DNA of 36,488 nt from Gammaproteobacteria bacterium (GTDB lineage Bacteria; Pseudomonadota; Gammaproteobacteria; HyVt-429): NCBI GenBank assembly GCA_013152415.1, contig JAADGI010000014.1, positions 1-36,488 of the forward strand. The letters are read 5' to 3'. Position numbers and translations under genes: made by a program. Positions 35,612 through 36,488 of this stretch are shown in pieces; positions within the stretch are counted from its first letter, which is position 1; each line of letters begins with the position of its first letter. The notes below the pieces were generated by a model, which made no database searches, was not told where the DNA came from, and worked only from the letters and a program-made list of their open reading frames with translations.

Positions 35612-35835
35612 TTTTTAGCTCTCGTCTCCAGAGGCGCACCCGTCGGCCCTCCACAGAGTTCTCGATGCTTGTTCGAGCGCCGCCCACTAAACCGGTCTGC
35701 CAAGGTATATCCAACTGTCATCGCCAAAACAAGTAATGCACCAACGATAACGGGTGGCGCAGGTACGGGTATTCCGGAAAATCGACAAATTACACCGATA
35801 GCAAAAGCAAGTATTATTCCAATTGCAATTTTCAT
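35608..35835 (-). CDS. XapX-domain protein (first copy)
   Basis: A 75-residue protein. MKIAIGIILAFAIGVICRFSGIPVPAPPVIVGALLVLAMTVGYTLAD (in parts: GVICRFSGIPVPAPP, IVGALLVLAM) matches the XapX domain, with two membrane helices flanking the CR...PVPAPP turn. A basic, polar tail of about 27 residues follows that the second copy lacks. AGGAAAG precedes the ATG. It is co-translated with the 51-residue paralogue through ATGA overlap. The pair lies 72 bases after the CDGSH gene on the same strand. Confidence 0.85.
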   Translation of the reverse strand: MKIAIGIILAFAIGVICRFSGIPVPAPPVIVGALLVLAMTVGYTLADRFSGRRSNKHRELCGGPTGAPLETRAKK

Positions 35836-35907
35836 CTGAATCTTTCCTGTTTGTATTTATACTATATCAATGGGTTTATTCATCGAAGCTTATTTATTTC
35901 TAAACTT

Positions 35908-36486
35908 TTAAGGATCATCATCAAACCCAATAACAGCATGGCTGCCATCACAAAAGGGTTTATTCTTAGAAGCCCCACAACGGCATAAAACATAACATTC
36001 ATTAGAAACACCATCGCACCATTCTTGCCCTACAAGATCTATTCCACCGACAACAGCATATGGCCCATCTTTAAGTACAGTTACATTGGGGTTACTCTGT
36101 AAATTTTTTTTCTCCTCGCCATTTATACTGTAACTCAAAGCGCCCGATGGGCATTTTTCAATTTGATCAATAAGCTCCTTTACTGATGTAGAATCGGGCT
36201 GTATCCATATATCAGCATCTGTTTTGAACACAGAGGGAAGATCATTAATACAGTGCGCTGCATGGGCGCAGGCAGCACCGTTAAAAAGAACTGTAATTTT
36301 CTCACCAACATATTTATCTCGTCGGTTTTTTAGCCGGCCGTCTGACTTTTTGTCTGTAAACTCTGATGTGCCATGTGTACCGTCACAAAATGGCTTATTA
36401 GCAGATAATCCACATCGACAAAGCGCAATACCACGAACGGTTGAATATGGTTGCCCTGTTTCACTGGAAAGATGGGATACTTCCTG
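35908..36486 (-). CDS. partial CDGSH / divergent 4Fe-4S / CDGSH iron-sulfur protein
   Basis: The frame is open from the right edge, so the N-terminus is missing; at least 192 residues are seen. It has CRCGLSANKPFCDGTH near the N-terminal side and CRCGASKNKPFCDGSH near the C-terminus, both CxCx(8-9)CDGxH motifs of CDGSH [2Fe-2S] proteins. Between them lies VLFNGAACAHAAHCINDLP and QIEKCPSGALSYS, a divergent 4Fe-4S mono-cluster domain (Fer4_19). The GTG at 36231 is therefore not the true start. It is probably a cytoplasmic redox or cluster protein. The stop lies 72 bases before the XapX pair. Confidence 0.88.
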   Translation of the reverse strand, partial: QEVSHLSSETGQPYSTVRGIALCRCGLSANKPFCDGTHGTSEFTDKKSDGRLKNRRDKYVGEKITVLFNGAACAHAAHCINDLPSVFKTDADIWIQPDSTSVKELIDQIEKCPSGALSYSINGEEKKNLQSNPNVTVLKDGPYAVVGGIDLVGQEWCDGVSNECYVLCRCGASKNKPFCDGSHAVIGFDDDP

Positions 36487-36488
36487 TG

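Overview
The window looks like a chromosomal stretch of a gammaproteobacterium, most probably a sulfur-oxidising, Chromatiales-like lineage. Supporting this are ParE, Hda, PurM/PurN, ProS, DUF2069, WrbA and DUF3108 proteins of gammaproteobacterial type, the xseB-ispA-dxs-folE2 cluster, and an isolated soxYZ pair for periplasmic sulfur-intermediate oxidation. The lineage is an inference from gene content; I could not run a search.

Layout. 1-1900 is an accessory patch. It holds 23-bp direct repeats that look like an IS21-family end, a broken IS630-family transposase cut by that end, an orphan cysteine-rich fragment, and a DUF4160/DUF2442 toxin-antitoxin-like pair. 1935-6925 is a minus-strand block: rubrerythrin, a CCG-type Fe-S oxidoreductase, DUF3501, a CNP1-like protein and parE. 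Two intrinsic terminators divide it, and a 17-bp Fur/PerR-type palindrome precedes rubrerythrin. 7175-11101 is the plus-strand cluster xseB-ispA-dxs-folE2 (isoprenoid precursors plus folate/queuosine precursor). 11385-15697 holds an AT-richer amino-acid permease, then lemA and a membrane M48 peptidase. 15921-16744 is soxYZ. 16836-20592 is a mixed set: a retropepsin-like protease, a class I glutamine amidotransferase, an AmaP/Asp23-like membrane protein, a DUF302-like lipoprotein and a half-length EamA transporter.

21069-27912 holds proS, a lytic transglycosylase, acylphosphatase, a TlpA-like thioredoxin, an aspartase/fumarase-family lyase and a large protein with a PilZ-like C-terminus. 27994-29958 holds a LysM lipoprotein (minus), then arsC-like, wrbA and DUF2069 (plus). 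30209-32578 is the minus-strand operon pgsA-like, AI-2E permease, hda. 32728-35157 is the plus-strand operon purM-purN-DUF3108. The right edge (35456-36488) carries two tandem overlapping XapX-domain microproteins, one of them only 51 residues, and a partial protein with CDGSH, divergent 4Fe-4S and CDGSH domains.

The most coherent candidate systems are the rubrerythrin/CCG oxidoreductase/DUF3501 module behind a Fur-family-like operator, and the XapX-XapX plus double-CDGSH neighbourhood. No RNA genes or CRISPR arrays were seen. Several palindromic repeats of types that occur many times in gammaproteobacterial genomes sit between genes.
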